Shown in pieces: positions 1 through 8,451 of a stretch of 64,000 nt of DNA. The stretch spans positions 1 to 64,000 of the forward strand of contig CANEFX010000014.1 of assembly GCA_947426945.1 (NCBI GenBank). Reading direction: 5' to 3'. Position 1 is the first letter of the stretch; each line of letters begins with the position of its first letter. Origin of the DNA: an uncultured Bacillota bacterium. GTDB lineage: Bacteria > Bacillota > Clostridia > Oscillospirales > Oscillospiraceae. The notes beneath the pieces were generated by a model. That model had not been told where the DNA came from. It ran no database searches and saw only the letters and a program-made list of their open reading frames with translations. The position numbers and the translations under genes were made by a program.

Positions 1-1263
1 AAGGTCTACTGGGAGGACGGCGCCCAGCTGCCCCCCAAGCACGCCGACGAGGTGGCCAAAAAGATGCAGGAGCTGGATGTGTTCGCCTGCGTCAAGTCCG
101 CCGACTACGACAAGGCCGTCGCCGAGGGCAGGATTGTCATCATGGGCACGGAGACCGACGAGAAGTTCCTGTCCAACGCCCTGGCCCAGGCCATTGACAC
201 CGAAGCGGTGGCCAAGGCGGCCGACACCTTCAAGATGGTGTACACCCCCTTCCATGGCACGGGCTACAGGCTCATTCCCGAGGCTCTGAAGCGGCTGGGC
301 ATGAAACATGTCATCTGCGTCCCCGAGCAGATGGTCATCGACGGTAACTTCCCCACGGTGGCCTCTCCCAACCCGGAGAATCCCGAGGGCTTCTATCTGG
401 CGGTAGAAATTGCCAAAAAAGAGGGGGCCGACTTCATTCTGGGTTCCGACCCAGACGCCGACCGGGTCGGCCTGATGGTCAACACCGGAAACGGGGAGTT
501 CAAGGTGCTCACCGGAAACCAGACCGGCGTGCTGCTGCTGGACTACCTCATCGGCGCCATGAAGCGGGTGGGCAAGCTGCCCGAAAAGCCGGTCGCCTTG
601 AAAACCATCGTTACCACCGAGATGGCCAGGAAGGTGGCCGAAGTCAACGGCTTACAGTGCTTCGACACCTTCACCGGCTTTAAGTTCCTGGCCCAGAAGA
701 AGGATCAGCTGGAGGCTGCGGGCGAGGGCAGCGTGATCATGTCCTATGAGGAGAGCTACGGCTACATGCTGGGCTCCTTTGTCCGGGACAAGGACGCCGT
801 CACCGCCGCCGTGGTCATGACCGAAATGGCCGCGTACTACGCCGGCCAGGGCATGACCCTCTACGATGCTCTGCTGGCCCTGTATGAGAAGTACGGCTTC
901 TACAGCGAGCGGACCATGAATCTGGTCATGCCCGGTTTGGACGGTCTGAAGAAGATGGCCGAGCTGATGTCCGGTCTGCGGGAGAAGCCCCCGGTAGAGA
1001 TTGCCGGCGTAGCCGTGAAGGAGCAGAAGGACTACAGGGACGGCAGCGTGGTGTCCGTGGCCGACGGAAGCAAGACCTCTATGGAGCTGTCCGGCTCCAA
1101 CGTTCTGCGCTATGAGATGGCCGACGGCACCAGCCTCATCGTCCGGCCCTCCGGAACCGAACCCAAGGTCAAGGTTTATATCCTGGCCAATGGCTCCACT
1201 AAGGAGGAGTGCGACGCCAAGGTGGCCAAATACGCCGCCTGGGCAGAGAGCCTGAAGGGCTGA
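1..1263 (+). CDS. Phosphoglucomutase/phosphomannomutase, C-terminal part (5' truncated by window edge)
   Basis: Interconverts hexose 1- and 6-phosphates in the cytosol (alpha-D-phosphohexomutase superfamily). The reading frame is open from base 1, before the first ATG at 52, so the window cuts the gene; the N-terminal domain with the phosphoserine loop is missing. Visible motifs are the metal-binding loop GSDPDADRVG, the sugar-binding loop EESYGYMLGS and the C-terminal phosphate-binding loop RPSGTEPKVKVY. The last motif shows that the 3' end is intact. A strong hairpin terminator follows. Whether glucose, mannose or glucosamine phosphate is preferred cannot be read from this part; the EESYG loop is usual in the Firmicute PgcA-like group. 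Confidence 0.93.
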   Translation, partial: KVYWEDGAQLPPKHADEVAKKMQELDVFACVKSADYDKAVAEGRIVIMGTETDEKFLSNALAQAIDTEAVAKAADTFKMVYTPFHGTGYRLIPEALKRLGMKHVICVPEQMVIDGNFPTVASPNPENPEGFYLAVEIAKKEGADFILGSDPDADRVGLMVNTGNGEFKVLTGNQTGVLLLDYLIGAMKRVGKLPEKPVALKTIVTTEMARKVAEVNGLQCFDTFTGFKFLAQKKDQLEAAGEGSVIMSYEESYGYMLGSFVRDKDAVTAAVVMTEMAAYYAGQGMTLYDALLALYEKYGFYSERTMNLVMPGLDGLKKMAELMSGLREKPPVEIAGVAVKEQKDYRDGSVVSVADGSKTSMELSGSNVLRYEMADGTSLIVRPSGTEPKVKVYILANGSTKEECDAKVAKYAAWAESLKG

Positions 1264-1295
1264 GCTTCGCCAGTCCCCCCGCATTGAAACACAAA

Positions 1296-1337
1296 CGCAC
1301 AGCCCCGTCTTAAACGACGGGGCTGTGCGAATTTTAT
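1296..1337. terminator. Rho-independent terminator, probably bidirectional
   Basis: A perfect 14-bp stem (cgcacagccccgtc / gacggggctgtgcg) with a 6-nt loop, followed by aatttta on the plus strand. It lies between the convergent phosphohexomutase (+) and zinc-ribbon protein (-) genes and could serve both. Confidence 0.85.
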
Positions 1338-1352
1338 CGGTGCGGGTCCGGC

Positions 1353-2474
1353 TCAGCCGATAGAAATATAATCCTTGGAGACATAGCCGCTCTTGCTGCC
1401 GCTGTAAATGATCTTATACCAGCCGTTCTCCTCACCCAAAATGGTGACCCGGGCGCCGTTGGTGGCGCTGGCCACCTTGTCATACTCCCTGCCCGGTCCG
1501 GAACGGATATTCAGGCCCTTCTCAGCGTTGATAATAGTGCCCTGGGTCCCGGAGGGCGCCGGTCCGCCGGAGGCCGCCTTGCAGTATACCACCGCTTCGG
1601 TCGATACATCGCCGCAGGCGGCGGTGATCGTCACCTTTTTGGTGGCACTGCCGGCATTCACGTTGGTCACCAGTCCGGTCACATCCACGGTAGCCACAGA
1701 CGTGTCGCTGCTGGACCAGGCCACATCCCCCGACACCCCCGCCGGGAGCAGGTTCGCCGCCAGCTGGGTGGAGGCGCCGGCCTCCAAAGTAGTGTCGTTC
1801 TCACTGAGCGTAATGCCCTCCACCACCGGGGTCGGAATGTCGGAAATACTGCCGCCGGAACTTTTGTCCGACGAGGTATGGCCGCCGGGGTTCTGGCTGC
1901 TGACCGAACTCTGATCCGAGGAGGAATCCGGCGGCTTCTTACCGCCGAAAATCGGCGCGCCGATAAAGCGATAGATGATAAACGCGGCGGCAAGAACCAG
2001 GGCAAAGGAGGCAAGCCAGGTGACCGCCTTCAGGGTGGATGCCGGCCTGCCGTAGCCGCCGCCCCGGGTGTTCGCCACTCGCCTGCCTGATACGCCGCCC
2101 CGGCCGGGCCGTTCATCACAGAAGGGGCAGCGCCGGTAGGTGACGGAATAATCCTCTCCGCAGTTCTCACAGCGGATTACATCGCTGCGCCGGGCGGAGC
2201 GCCGGTCACGGTCGCTGCTGGAACGTGAGGAGGCCGGCCGCCGCTCCTGGCTGTAGGAGGTGGTCTGCCGCCGCTGGCCGCTGTCTCTGGGCTCCTGCCG
2301 CCGGTCGCCGCTCTCTCTGAGCGTCTGCCGGCGATCCCCGCCGGCTCTGGGCGGCTGACGCCGGTCACTTCCATCCCTGGGCGCCTGCCGGCGGTCACCG
2401 CTGTCTCTGGGCGCCGGCTGGCGCTGGCCGCTTTCGCCGGAACGGCGGGGCGTGGGAGTCTGTCTTTCTGCCAT
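1353..2474 (-). CDS. Zinc-ribbon, single-pass membrane protein with Big2 and SH3b domains
   Basis: 373 aa. Order of parts: a basic, low-complexity N-terminus with five 10-residue repeats of the type RDSGDRRQAP (residues ~23-72); a zinc ribbon CENCG...CPFC (~102-120); one transmembrane helix (~148-170); a Ser/Asp-rich linker; a bacterial Ig-like (Big2) domain (~218-298); and a C-terminal SH3b domain starting GLNIRSGPGREYDKV. The topology suggests a cytoplasmic zinc ribbon and repeats with an extracellular wall-binding part. GGAG lies 8 nt before the ATG. The function is unknown; a role at the cell envelope is inferred from the SH3b and Big2 domains. Confidence 0.8.
   Translation of the reverse strand: MAERQTPTPRRSGESGQRQPAPRDSGDRRQAPRDGSDRRQPPRAGGDRRQTLRESGDRRQEPRDSGQRRQTTSYSQERRPASSRSSSDRDRRSARRSDVIRCENCGEDYSVTYRRCPFCDERPGRGGVSGRRVANTRGGGYGRPASTLKAVTWLASFALVLAAAFIIYRFIGAPIFGGKKPPDSSSDQSSVSSQNPGGHTSSDKSSGGSISDIPTPVVEGITLSENDTTLEAGASTQLAANLLPAGVSGDVAWSSSDTSVATVDVTGLVTNVNAGSATKKVTITAACGDVSTEAVVYCKAASGGPAPSGTQGTIINAEKGLNIRSGPGREYDKVASATNGARVTILGEENGWYKIIYSGSKSGYVSKDYISIG
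2259..2408 (-). repeat. Five tandem 30-bp coding repeats
   Basis: In-frame 30-nt units encoding RDSGDRRQAP, RDGSDRRQPP, RAGGDRRQTL, RESGDRRQEP and RDSGQRRQTT. The units differ at several positions, so the array is not freshly expanded. The product is a highly charged Arg/Gln/Asp tract on the cytoplasmic side of the zinc-ribbon protein. Confidence 0.75.
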
Positions 2475-2655
2475 GGCTGCTTCTCCAATCTTAACATAAT
2501 TTTATCCCTTGTATATTCTACCGTCATTTTCTCTTCCCGTCAACGGTGAAACAGCGAAATAACAAAATTTTCATATTTTTATGTCAATCGAACAGGCTCT
2601 CTTGACCGGAGCGCACCTTTTTACTATAATAGAAAGGCAAAAGGGGGAGGTCGTT

Positions 2656-4071
2656 ATGAGTACCACGCTAACCGCCAGTGAAGTCCATAAGCAGTATAAC
2701 GAGGTGATTGCCGCTTTTCGCAAGCTGATTCCAGACCCCTCCCTGCGCATAGCCTTCAGCAACCAAATGGACGGCTATCTGCGCCAGTATGTCCTGGGCG
2801 TATGGCAGGCAGACAGTGCCAGCTCCATCTCCCCCCGGCATGTGGAGTTTTACAACGCCATTTACTCCTCCGGACGCCAGGCCCCCTCCGCTCTGTACTG
2901 GGAGGTGGCCTCCGGCGTGGCAAACTTCGACCTGTTCCAGCCCCCCGCCTTCTTTGAGGACCTGCGGCGCTGCGACCGCCTGAAGGGCACCTCTCTGGCC
3001 CGGAGATTCGCCGACCAGCTGACCCTGCTCCTCCTCCTCTTCGCCGCAGTGGACGGAGTAGTCAGCGAGAGCGAGGCGGGCTTTGTCAACGCCTGCAACG
3101 ACGTCCTCATCGGCCTGTGCGACAAGGACGGCCTGCGCGCCGATCGGCCCGGTCTTCGGGCCGACCAGTTTGCGGCCCCTAAGCCCGCGTCCCCCGCCGC
3201 CCTCAAGCAGGAGGAGGCCTCCAAAGGGGAAGACAAGCCGCCGGAGGAGCCGGAGCCCTCCCTGGAGGAGCTGCTGGCCGAGCTGGACGGGCTGTGCGGC
3301 CTGGAGCGGGTAAAGAAGGACGTAAAGAGCCTCATCAATCTGGTGAAGGTGCGGAAACTGCGGGAGGAGGCCGGCCTGCCCGTCCCGCCCATGTCTCTCC
3401 ACCTGGTGTTTATGGGGAATCCAGGCACCGGCAAGACCACCGTGGCCCGCCTGCTGGCCAAAATCTACCATGCAGTCGGGGTGCTGTCCAAGGGCCAACT
3501 GGTGGAGGTGGACCGGTCCGGCCTGGTGGCCGGCTTTGTGGGTCAGACCGCTTTGAAGGCTCAGGAGGCCGTTCAGAAGGCCATCGGCGGGGTGCTCTTT
3601 ATCGACGAGGCCTACGCCCTGGTCAACGCCGATAATGCCAACGACTTCGGGCATGAGGCCATTGAAGTCATTTTAAAAAATATGGAAGACCATCGGCAAG
3701 ACCTGATCGTCATTGTGGCCGGCTACACCGACCGGATGGAGCAGTTTATCCACGCCAACCCCGGTTTGGAATCTCGGTTCAACAAGTATTTCTTTTTTGA
3801 GGACTACGACGGCGGGCAGCTGATGGAAATTTTCCGTTCTATGTGCAAAAAGAATGGCTACGCCCTCTCGGAAGCGGGACAGCGGTTCATAGAGAAGGAC
3901 CTGCAGGCCCTCTATGAGGAGCGGGACGAGAACTTCGGCAACGCCCGGGATGTGCGCAACCTCTTTGAGCAGGCGGTGGCCCGTCAGGCCAACCGGGTAG
4001 CTCAGCTGGAGTCCCCCACCAGGGAACAGCTGATGGAACTGCTGCCGGAAGACCTGGAGGCGCACCAATGA
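2656..4071 (+). CDS. AAA+ ATPase of the SpoVK/CbbX type
   Basis: 471 aa. ATG 2656 is chosen over the track start at 2581 because AAGGGGGAGG sits 5 nt before it. The N-terminal ~190 residues are helical and of unknown family, followed by a Pro/Glu-rich linker. The AAA+ module has Walker A GNPGTGKTT (~254-262), Walker B GVLFIDEAYAL (~310) and an arginine-containing sensor region near NPGLESRFNKYFFF. The SpoVK/CbbX class makes hexameric remodelling ATPases; SpoVK acts in spore maturation in Bacillus. The stop overlaps the next start (ATGA), so this gene heads a coupled run with the GNAT gene. The substrate is unknown. Confidence 0.85.
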   Translation: MSTTLTASEVHKQYNEVIAAFRKLIPDPSLRIAFSNQMDGYLRQYVLGVWQADSASSISPRHVEFYNAIYSSGRQAPSALYWEVASGVANFDLFQPPAFFEDLRRCDRLKGTSLARRFADQLTLLLLLFAAVDGVVSESEAGFVNACNDVLIGLCDKDGLRADRPGLRADQFAAPKPASPAALKQEEASKGEDKPPEEPEPSLEELLAELDGLCGLERVKKDVKSLINLVKVRKLREEAGLPVPPMSLHLVFMGNPGTGKTTVARLLAKIYHAVGVLSKGQLVEVDRSGLVAGFVGQTALKAQEAVQKAIGGVLFIDEAYALVNADNANDFGHEAIEVILKNMEDHRQDLIVIVAGYTDRMEQFIHANPGLESRFNKYFFFEDYDGGQLMEIFRSMCKKNGYALSEAGQRFIEKDLQALYEERDENFGNARDVRNLFEQAVARQANRVAQLESPTREQLMELLPEDLEAHQ

Positions 4072-4580
4072 TAATCAGACAGGAAGAAGCAAAGGATTAT
4101 GAAGCCGTTTACAGCCTGGTCAAGTCAGCCTTTGACAGCGCTGAACACTCTGACGGCAATGAACAGGACCTGGTAAATGCTTTGCGGAACAGCAGCAGCT
4201 TCATTTCTCAACTGTCCTTAGTGGCAGAACATGACGGTGAAATCCTGGGACACATCCTGTTCACCGCGGTGGATATCGGCGGCAGCACCCAGCTGGCGCT
4301 GGCTCCTCTGTCTGTCAAGCCCGGCCGCCAGAGACAGGGGATCGGAAAAGCGCTAATCCAAGAGGGGCACAAAAGAGCGGGGGAATTGGGATATAGCTAT
4401 TCTGTTGTGCTGGGAAGTGAGACATACTACCCCAAAATGGGCTATCTTCCAGCGGAGCGATATGGGATACAATCGCCCGTTGACGTTCCAAAAGAGAATT
4501 TTATGGCTTGTCCATTGGGAAAGGGAGTCCCCAACATTTCCGGGGTCGTTCAATATGCAAAAGAATTCGGAATTGGTTAA
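4068..4580 (+). CDS. GNAT-family N-acetyltransferase (YhbS-like)
   Basis: 170 aa. A single GNAT fold that transfers an acetyl group from acetyl-CoA to an amine. The acetyl-CoA-binding segment is VKPGRQRQGIGKALI (R/Q-x-x-G-x-G/A type), followed by the core GYSYSVVLGSETYYPKMGY typical of the YhbS group. ATG 4068 overlaps the AAA gene stop and has GGAGG 8 nt upstream, so translation is coupled. The acceptor substrate cannot be predicted. Confidence 0.85.
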   Translation: MIIRQEEAKDYEAVYSLVKSAFDSAEHSDGNEQDLVNALRNSSSFISQLSLVAEHDGEILGHILFTAVDIGGSTQLALAPLSVKPGRQRQGIGKALIQEGHKRAGELGYSYSVVLGSETYYPKMGYLPAERYGIQSPVDVPKENFMACPLGKGVPNISGVVQYAKEFGIG

Positions 4581-4615
4581 TCAGGAATTACTGTGAAAAT
4601 CAGGAGGAAACCGGC

Positions 4616-4951
4616 ATGTTACTGAACTTTGAAAAAATCGAGAAGAAGGTTATTCCCAAAATGCGGGGCGGTGAGGGGGAGATGATTACCCGGATGTTCG
4701 TCAATGAGGACACCAAGATCATGTTGGGCTGCCTCACCCCCGGCAGCACCATCGGCCTGCACACCCACGAGACGGACAGCGAGATGTTCTACATCCTCTC
4801 CGGCACAGGCAAGGTGTTGTGCGACGGGACGTACGAGCCCCTGGCCCCCGGTTCCTGCCACTACTGTCCCAAGGGCCACGCCCACAGTCTGATCAACGAC
4901 GGAAGCGAAAACCTGGAAATTCTGGCCATGATTCCCACCCACGGCGCATGA
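4616..4951 (+). CDS. Small cupin-domain protein
   Basis: 111 aa. A single conserved beta-barrel with the metal-binding cupin motif 1 GLHTHETDSEMFYILSG (two His and a Glu) and motif 2 around CHYCPKGHAHSLIN. AGGAGG lies 9 nt before ATG 4616, which is preferred to the longer ORF in the track. The stop overlaps the mtaB ATG (gcATGA). Small cupins range from isomerases to sensors; no specific reaction can be assigned. Confidence 0.85.
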   Translation: MLLNFEKIEKKVIPKMRGGEGEMITRMFVNEDTKIMLGCLTPGSTIGLHTHETDSEMFYILSGTGKVLCDGTYEPLAPGSCHYCPKGHAHSLINDGSENLEILAMIPTHGA

Positions 4952-6237
4952 GGATCGCCTTCTGCACCCTGGGCTGCAAGGTCAACCAGTACGAGACCCA
5001 GGCCCTGGAGCGGCTGTTTGCCCGGCGGGGGCACACACTTACCCCCTTTGAGGGGGAAGCGGACGTATACGTCATCAACTCCTGCACTGTCACAGCGGTG
5101 AGCGACAAAAAGTCCCGGCAGGCGGTGCGTCAGGCCCGGAAGCGGGCCCCGAGGGCGGTTATTGCCCTGTGCGGCTGCTATCCCCAGACCCACCCGAACG
5201 ATATAAAAGATCTGCCTGTGGATCTGGCCGCAGGCACCGGGGACCGCCTGGGCTTTGTGGAGCTGGTGGAGCGAACCTGGGCGGAGCACAGGGAAAAGGC
5301 CACCGCTCTGGACGACGCTATGAAGCGCCGGACCTTCGAGATCCTCCCTGCCGGAGGGCTGGAAGGCCGCACCCGGGCCATGCTGAAGGTGGAGGACGGG
5401 TGCGTCAACTTCTGTACATACTGCATCATTCCCTACGCCCGGGGACCCGTCCGCTCCCTTCCCCTAACGGATGCCGCCGCCCAGGCTGCCAAGCTGGCCG
5501 GGGAAGGCTACAAGGAACTTGTCCTTACCGGCATTGAGATCTCCTCCTGGGGGCGGGAGCTGAGGGACGGCAGCTCCCTTATCGATCTTATTGAGGCGGT
5601 CTGCACCGCCGCACCGGAATGCCGCATCCGCCTGGGCTCCCTGGAACCCAGGACCGTCACCGAAACGTTCTGCCTGCGGGCAGCCAAACTGGAAAATCTG
5701 TGCCCCCATTTCCACCTGTCCATGCAGAGCGGCTGCGACGCCACATTGAAGCGGATGAACCGAAGGTACGATACCACCCGGTTTTATGAAAGCGTAACCC
5801 TCCTGCGGAAGCATTTCGATACCCCTGCCATCACCACTGACATGATCGTGGGCTTTCCCGGGGAGACCGAGGGGGAGTTCGGCCGGTCCCTGGACTTTAT
5901 CCGGCAGTGCGCCTTCGCCGCCATGCACATTTTCCCCTACTCCAAACGTCCCGGCACCCCTGCAGCAGATATGCCTGGCCAAATCCCCAACGCCACCAAG
6001 GAGGAACGGGCCCGTCAGGCCGCTGAAACCGCCGCACGGATGGAACAGGACTACCTGGAGCAGTTTGCGGACCAGCTGCCGGAGGTCCTCTTCGAGGAAG
6101 CGCGTGACGGCCTGTGGTGGGGCCACACCACCCGGTACTGCAAAGTGGGGGTCCGGAGCGGAGAGAACCTCCACAACCAGCTGCGCCGTGTATCCATTAC
6201 CGGGATCGGAAACGGCTTTTTGGATGGAAAACTATAA
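4948..6237 (+). CDS. mtaB: tRNA (N6-threonylcarbamoyladenosine(37)-C2)-methylthiotransferase MtaB
   Basis: 429 aa, normal for the family. A radical-SAM methylthiotransferase that converts t6A37 to ms2t6A37 in ANN-decoding tRNAs. It has two [4Fe-4S] clusters: the N-terminal UPF0004 domain supplies Cys10 (TLGCKVNQYET), the NSC Cys (~45) and the CGC Cys (~75), and the radical-SAM site is C152-x3-C-x2-C (CVNFCTYC). A TRAM-like C-terminal segment (~370-429) would bind tRNA. ATG 4948 overlaps the cupin stop by 4 nt; the track start at 4819 lies inside the cupin gene and is rejected. MtaB rather than MiaB or RimO is favoured by the TLGCKVNQYET signature. Confidence 0.93.
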   Translation: MRIAFCTLGCKVNQYETQALERLFARRGHTLTPFEGEADVYVINSCTVTAVSDKKSRQAVRQARKRAPRAVIALCGCYPQTHPNDIKDLPVDLAAGTGDRLGFVELVERTWAEHREKATALDDAMKRRTFEILPAGGLEGRTRAMLKVEDGCVNFCTYCIIPYARGPVRSLPLTDAAAQAAKLAGEGYKELVLTGIEISSWGRELRDGSSLIDLIEAVCTAAPECRIRLGSLEPRTVTETFCLRAAKLENLCPHFHLSMQSGCDATLKRMNRRYDTTRFYESVTLLRKHFDTPAITTDMIVGFPGETEGEFGRSLDFIRQCAFAAMHIFPYSKRPGTPAADMPGQIPNATKEERARQAAETAARMEQDYLEQFADQLPEVLFEEARDGLWWGHTTRYCKVGVRSGENLHNQLRRVSITGIGNGFLDGKL

Positions 6238-6275
6238 AATTTGGAAAACCAGTGGTATTCCAATATCAATAGTGG

Positions 6276-6281
6276 TATAAT
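6276..6281 (+). promoter_or_regulatory. Candidate -10 element of the CofE-like gene
   Basis: A perfect TATAAT 40 nt before the ATG at 6321. No good -35 hexamer lies at 16-18 nt. AGTGGTAT occurs twice, 20 bp apart (6251 and 6271), overlapping the -10, and might be an operator. Support is weak. Confidence 0.45.
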
Positions 6282-6320
6282 CATCCAGGAATTTTGTACC
6301 AATGAGAGGAGCCCTGCCCC

Positions 6321-7025
6321 ATGAGCGAGGAAATGAATTACAGCGCCAATCCCGGCAAAAGCCTTGTCCGCACCGTGGACGGCGTGGATTATCTGCGCAT
6401 CCCTGTCAAGACCCACCTCATCACAAAGGACGACGATATGACAGATGTGGTGAACAAATACCCCAAGGACAAGATGCAACCGGGAGACATCCTCTTTATC
6501 TCGGAAAAAGCGGTGGCCTGCACCCAGAGCCGAGCTATCCCCATGGAGGACATACGCCCCCGGAGGCTGGCTGTCACCCTGAGCCGTTACGTCACCAAAA
6601 CTCCCGCCGGCATCGGCCTGGGCATCCCGGAGACCATGGAAATGGCCCTTCAGGAGTGCGGTACCCTGCGCATCCTGTTTGCCGCCTTTTGCTCGGTGAT
6701 TGGAAAAATCTTTGGGCGGCGGGGCTGGTTTTATAATGTAGCCGGTCCCAAAGCCAGGGGCATTGACGGCCCCACCGAGGGCACCATCCCGCCCTACGAC
6801 CACTATGTGGTCCTCACTCCTGCCGACCCTATGGGGACGGCCAAACGACTGGCTCAGGCCCTTGGATACCCCGTGGCCATTGTGGATATCAACGACCTGG
6901 GGGCCAATATCCTGGGTTTTTCCGAAAAACAGCCCACTATGGACTGGCTGGCCGAGGCACTGGGAGACAACCCCCTGGGTCAAGGGGAGGAGTGCACCCC
7001 CATGGGCATACTGCGCAGGGCGTAA
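6321..7025 (+). CDS. CofE-like (coenzyme F420-0:L-glutamate ligase family) protein
   Basis: 234 aa, matching the F420_ligase family (PF01996) in overall pattern: an N-terminal region with DILFISEKAVACTQSR and a C-terminal domain with NVAGPKARGIDGPTEGT and VAIVDINDLGANILGFS. True CofE adds glutamates to F420-0 by GTP-dependent ligation. No other F420 biosynthesis gene is visible here, and clostridial members generally lack the pathway as far as known, so this is probably a paralogous amide-bond ligase of unknown substrate. It stands alone between mtaB and a histidine kinase. Confidence 0.75.
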   Translation: MSEEMNYSANPGKSLVRTVDGVDYLRIPVKTHLITKDDDMTDVVNKYPKDKMQPGDILFISEKAVACTQSRAIPMEDIRPRRLAVTLSRYVTKTPAGIGLGIPETMEMALQECGTLRILFAAFCSVIGKIFGRRGWFYNVAGPKARGIDGPTEGTIPPYDHYVVLTPADPMGTAKRLAQALGYPVAIVDINDLGANILGFSEKQPTMDWLAEALGDNPLGQGEECTPMGILRRA

Positions 7026-7094
7026 CCCAGGAAAAGCCCCCGGTTTTTACCGGCAAGGGATGTGAATAAATCTTTATTTAAAAGAGGCGTTCAG

Positions 7095-8375
7095 ATGGAC
7101 AATCAAAACATTTTTGCACAGTTATCCATCCTCTACAGCATGGTCCATATGTACATCTTTCTGTTCTTCTTCTATGAATACCGCTGCTCCCGAAAAACAT
7201 TCCGCATCCTGGCGTCCATTATCTTTTTTATGGTCAGCGTGATTTGCCTCTGGATATTTTTCACTCAGGGTCTCGCCGCAATGGGACAGTGGGGCGTGCT
7301 GGTCGGTTCGGTACCCACCCTGATTTTCTTTTTTGCAATGTCCCGGCAGCGCAACGCTCAGTTTATCTTTATCTTCTGTTTTTCGGACACGGTATGCATA
7401 TGGGTCCAGCTGTCCACAGCGCTGATCGACTATGCTCTGGGGGGCGGCGGGGTTATCACCCTGATTCTGCGGCTGGCTGCATTTCCCCTGCTGGAGTATG
7501 CCGTGTGGCGCTGGATCCGGCGGCCCTTCCTGGAAATGAGCCGCGTTGTCCGCAGAGGATGGGCTCTGTTCGCACTGATGACCGGAATCTGCTATCTTAT
7601 CCTGGTCTCCCTCAGCGTCTATCCTACCGCGATTTTTGACCGGCCCGAGGATATCCCCTTCGCCATTATGGTGCTGGCCCTTATCGCACTGACCTACACC
7701 ACAATCTTCCTTGTTCTCTTTGAACAGCTCCATGTCCTTGAGTCTCAGGAGCGCCAGCGGGTATTGGAGGCACAGTCCGTCGTGATGAGCGACCGGGTGG
7801 AGGCCATCTGCCGGGCGGAGGAAACCATGCGGATTGAACGCCATGACATGCGGCACCATCTCCAGATCATCGCCTCTCTGATCCAAAGAGGCGATTCCGA
7901 AGCCGTGCTGGACTATATCGGCATGTCTCAGGAGCGACTAAGCTCTATCACCCCCAAAAGCTACTGCGCTAACCCTGTTTTGGACTCGGTACTGGTCAAC
8001 GTCGCGGCGCAGGCCGAGCAGCTGGGCATTACCATGGAGATTTCAGTCGTTTTGCCGGAGGAGCTACCGGCAGACGCCCTGGAGCTCTCCATTGTTTTTG
8101 CCAATGCCCTTGAAAATGCCATCCAGGCGGTCAGCACGCTGACCGCCTCCCAGCGGCATATCATCTGCAAAAGTGTGACCCATCCCCGGTTTATGATAGA
8201 AATTTCCAACCCCTATGAGGGAAAGGTCACCTTTAACCAGCAGGGATTTCCTGTCTCAGACAAGCCGAGTCACGGCATCGGAACCCGGAGTATCGTCGCC
8301 TTTGCGGAAAAATATAATGCGCTGTGCCTTTTTCATGCGGAGAACGGCCGGTTTAATCTGCAAATTGCAATGTAA
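7095..8375 (+). CDS. GHKL-type (AgrC/quorum-sensing-like) sensor histidine kinase, no adjacent response regulator
   Basis: 426 aa. The N-terminal ~210 residues form about six transmembrane helices, as in AgrC/PlnB-like peptide receptors. The cytoplasmic part has a short coiled region, an H-box ERHDMRHHLQIIASLI (phospho-acceptor His) and a GHKL ATPase with N-box NALENAIQAV and G-box HGIGTRSI. ATG 7095 follows AAGAGGCG at about 7 nt; the upstream GTG 7062 in the track has a poorly spaced site. Such kinases normally pair with a LytTR response regulator; none occurs within the window. Confidence 0.88.
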   Translation: MDNQNIFAQLSILYSMVHMYIFLFFFYEYRCSRKTFRILASIIFFMVSVICLWIFFTQGLAAMGQWGVLVGSVPTLIFFFAMSRQRNAQFIFIFCFSDTVCIWVQLSTALIDYALGGGGVITLILRLAAFPLLEYAVWRWIRRPFLEMSRVVRRGWALFALMTGICYLILVSLSVYPTAIFDRPEDIPFAIMVLALIALTYTTIFLVLFEQLHVLESQERQRVLEAQSVVMSDRVEAICRAEETMRIERHDMRHHLQIIASLIQRGDSEAVLDYIGMSQERLSSITPKSYCANPVLDSVLVNVAAQAEQLGITMEISVVLPEELPADALELSIVFANALENAIQAVSTLTASQRHIICKSVTHPRFMIEISNPYEGKVTFNQQGFPVSDKPSHGIGTRSIVAFAEKYNALCLFHAENGRFNLQIAM

Positions 8376-8386
8376 GGGCGCCCATC

Positions 8387-8423
8387 AAGAAACAGGAGGC
8401 CGGACTGCGGCCTCCTGTTTCTT
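8387..8423 (+). terminator. Rho-independent terminator after the histidine kinase
   Basis: A perfect 15-bp stem (aagaaacaggaggcc / ggcctcctgtttctt) with a 7-nt loop; the descending arm ends T-rich. It also lies downstream of the convergent YbaK-family gene. Confidence 0.85.
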
Positions 8424-8451
8424 TGTCCTCTGGGTAACCCTGGGGGTCTTT

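Noticed and set aside
2240-2440. CRISPR-like array
   Set aside because: The repeats are in-frame coding repeats of the zinc-ribbon protein without unique spacers. No CRISPR array or cas gene was seen in the window.
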